A stretch of 64,000 nucleotides of DNA from Microvelia longipes (taxonomy: Eukaryota > Arthropoda > Insecta > Hemiptera > Veliidae). The position numbers and the translations under genes are program-made. The notes under the pieces are model-generated. The model was not told the origin of the DNA. It saw only the letters and a program-made list of their open reading frames with translations, and ran no database searches. The stretch lies in NCBI GenBank assembly GCA_018340805.1, contig JACMZG010001870.1, positions 45,401,394 through 45,465,393 of the forward strand, read 5' to 3'. Shown piece after piece: positions 61,171 to 64,000 of the stretch (position 1 is the first letter of the stretch; the number at the start of each line of letters is the position of its first letter).

Positions 61171-61197
61171 TGACGTCATAATTTGATGATGACGTCA
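61171..61197. promoter_or_regulatory. paired perfect CRE palindromes (TGACGTCA x2)
   Basis: TGACGTCA at 61171-61178 and 61190-61197. It is the consensus CREB/ATF site. A pair is also present in the second unit (63305-63312, 63326-63333). Function inside a repeat is unknown. Confidence 0.5.
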
Positions 61198-61334
61198 TAA
61201 TGTTTTCATAAACAATAGGCCTTCGTAACTCCTCACAATCTCGCGATTTGCAAAGTTTCGTGTTCAATTTGAGAACGCCTTCGAGAGTTATCGTTCGCCA
61301 TACGAAAGGGTAGAAACTCTTACATACACACTAT

Positions 61335-61346
61335 ATATATATATAA

Positions 61347-61433
<87 letters not shown>

Positions 61434-61435
61434 TA
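61335..61435. repeat. TA microsatellite in part Y
   Basis: An almost pure TA dinucleotide run of about 100 bases; its counterpart is at 63461-63572. Confidence 0.95.
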
Positions 61436-61721
61436 TATAAATTTTTTCGGACATATATTTTTGTTATCAGGAAGCCAAAATAGGAACCGATTCCGCTCAC
61501 TCCCACCCTCAACTTCCGTCATCCGAACAACCTCATAAGCGTCATTTTCATTATGAAAATTCGCTAAACCAAAAAACCTCCATAAGGACTTCCACAACGA
61601 CCACTCTTTCGTTATCAATTTCTTATCAGCGACGGTGGCGCTGCTACGGACTTTGAATCGCAAATATATAGAAAACTTAAGCAAAAATTGGATTGATAAG
61701 CAAGACAGCATGATTTAAATA

Positions 61722-62840
61722 CGGGCCTTCGGCCCGTAGCCGCTACGCGGCCTCGGCGCTTCGCGCTTCGTCCGCTTCGCGGCGTCGGCCCACCGGGCCG
61801 CTTCGCGGCCGGGGCCTCCCCTGTGGCCGCTTCGCGCCACATTGTTGTTGTTTTGTATGATGTGTTGTTTCATTATTGTTCTTGTTACATGGCATTTTGC
61901 CATGTACCTAGCGAATTTTCACAGCCTCTCCACACAGGCCCGCTTCGCGGGCCTGAGAGGCTTTCTCACAAATTTGATTTTACTAATTAAGATTTTATTA
62001 ATACTTTAATTATTAATAGTATTCTAATATATTAAATCTACAAGCGTTATAAACAAAATATATTCATGATTTTTGTTTTAAATAAAAATACCGTTTCCGT
62101 CACTTAGGATCATAGATAACAATATTTAACATAGATGGCTCACTCAAAGATTTAAAAAAAAATAGTTGATGGGATGCAGGAGGCTCAAGTAGTACAGTCT
62201 AGTGGTGACAGCGTGAAACTGTCACATATTTTTTATTTCTGACACTTTATTTATTATTTTTATTCAACCAAACAACGAGCTGTTGAGGGTAATCAAGTCT
62301 TTCCATCCGCTTTTCAGCGCTAGAATGATGAGGAGTCGATGGATGAGTGATCCCAAGAAAGCTCTATAAGAATTTCGTATAAATTGGTAAAAAGTGAAAA
62401 AAAATTAATTTCTCACTCTTACTTCACCCATTCTGTCGTCCCCCCTTGGATTTGAACCTCTAATGTCAGAGTTTCAATTTTTGTTTGTTTCCTTTACTTA
62501 TCCGTTTGCGCCAACCCGAGATGTTATACTCAGATAGCAAATTTAAATGTAAGTCTAAAAAACTAAAAATGAGTTATTGTATTTTTTTAAGAAAACAATG
62601 GTGCTGCTTCGCGTGATGAGGCCCCCAAGTTTTATTAAACAAAAATACATCGCGAATACTTACAGCATACCATAGATCTTTGTTTACTTTTTTTTTTTTC
62701 TAAAACGATTGGCAACTGTTTGTTTTTAAAAAATACTACAGCACAATCTAGTAGAGAATAGAGCAAATATATTTTTACTACTAGCGCTATTCAAGACTCT
62801 AGTGATGAGGCCCCCAACTTAAATCAAACACAAACTTGTC
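61722..62840 (+). repeat. composite repeat unit 2, part X
   Basis: Matches 55482-56183 in two blocks (61722-62245, 62667-62840) split by about 420 bases present only here (62246-62666). The GC-hairpin string has lost several bases relative to unit 1. Confidence 0.88.
62438..62525 (-). other. tRNA-like sequence (pol III A and B boxes)
   Basis: On the - strand GGTTGGCGCAAACGGATAAG (A-box-like) precedes, by about 50 bases, AGAGGTTCAAATCC, a perfect B box. No full cloverleaf could be drawn, so it is a tRNA-derived SINE head or tRNA pseudogene. It lies in the 420 bases unique to unit 2. Confidence 0.5.
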
Positions 62841-62841
62841 A

Positions 62842-63701
<860 letters not shown>

Positions 63702-64000
63702 GACAATTCGCCCGGCTTGCGTACCTCCGTGCCGGAATTATATAATTTTTATGCGTATATCTTTAAAATATGTGGCCAATGCAAATAATTTGTGGCAGGG
63801 TAGTTGTTTTGACCTAGGACTAATAAGATGACTCAATGTTTTTAAGTGCCACGTCTGTATCTATAGTTTTCTATCTAAGATATTTGTTGTACGCGAGTCC
63901 GTACAGAAGGAGGTGAATGGGAACGATCTATGTCCATTAATGAAACTTGTCACCATAGATTGAGATTGATGTCTGTTTTGTATTTTAAATTTATTTTTCT
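63702..64000. other. sequence after the composite repeat
   Basis: No feature recognised. It starts AGACAATTCGCCCGGCTTGC, where the two Y copies diverge. Confidence 0.4.

Larger units (their letters stand above)
60787..61570 (+). repeat. composite repeat unit 1, part Y
   Basis: From ATTGAGTGTTCCTACTAC through GAAACCGGTCGCAATCG, GTCCTGTCTCTCTGGGACAG, two TGACGTCA sites, a TA microsatellite and TTATGAAAATTCGCTAAA. It repeats at 62842-63701, about 2.05 kb further on. Confidence 0.88.

Noticed and set aside
61288..61512. Frames across the TA runs (also 63331-63654) joined to [17 protein letters not shown] peptides
   Set aside because: Repeated in both Y units but dominated by the TA tract; the non-repeat part is only about 25 codons and unsupported.

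Overview
The window is a eukaryotic nuclear contig, most likely from an insect with a large, AT-rich, transposon-laden genome. The genes have GT-AG introns, the histone promoter carries CCAAT boxes, and the repeats are metazoan types (Helitron, hAT, non-LTR retrotransposons, tRNA-derived SINEs, MITEs). I cannot name the species. No bacterial or viral gene organisation is present.

Three protein-coding genes can be supported. (1) Histone H3.3 on the + strand (coding 1353-3875, three coding exons plus a probable non-coding first exon). All 136 residues are recovered. (2) A UQCC4/CCSMST1-family mitochondrial protein on the - strand (13251-11482). Its two 3' coding exons are recovered and the first exon was not found. 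(3) A solute carrier family 26 (SLC26A11-like) sulfate/anion transporter on the - strand. It has twelve coding exons between 48342 and 26998 that join in frame into about 659 residues with a C-terminal STAS domain. The three genes have no evident functional link. About 20 kb of intron in the transporter gene is filled by repeats.

Layout: 1-4 kb H3.3; 4-11 kb AT-rich intergenic sequence with a minisatellite, a four-copy MITE family and other interspersed repeats; 11.5-13.3 kb UQCC4-like gene; 15.6-18.8 kb a Helitron with intact-looking ends, a decayed replicase N-terminus and expanded internal tandem arrays; 19-26.5 kb a graveyard of recombinase, LINE, SINE and foldback pieces; 27-48.3 kb the SLC26A11-like gene with a 4.7-kb 29-bp satellite in one intron and a 1-kb 52-bp satellite in another; 48.3-64 kb no protein gene, but foldback elements, minisatellites, a 1.45-kb-arm inverted repeat and two units of an approximately 2-kb composite repeat full of GC-rich hairpins.

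The most unusual theme is that several unrelated repeat families (Helitron 3' end, two minisatellites, interspersed repeats, the 2-kb composite units) all carry short GC-rich palindromes closed by a TTC/GAA triloop. The 61.7-kb and 55.5-kb copies string several such hairpins together, and in the 55.5-kb copy they form an open reading frame.
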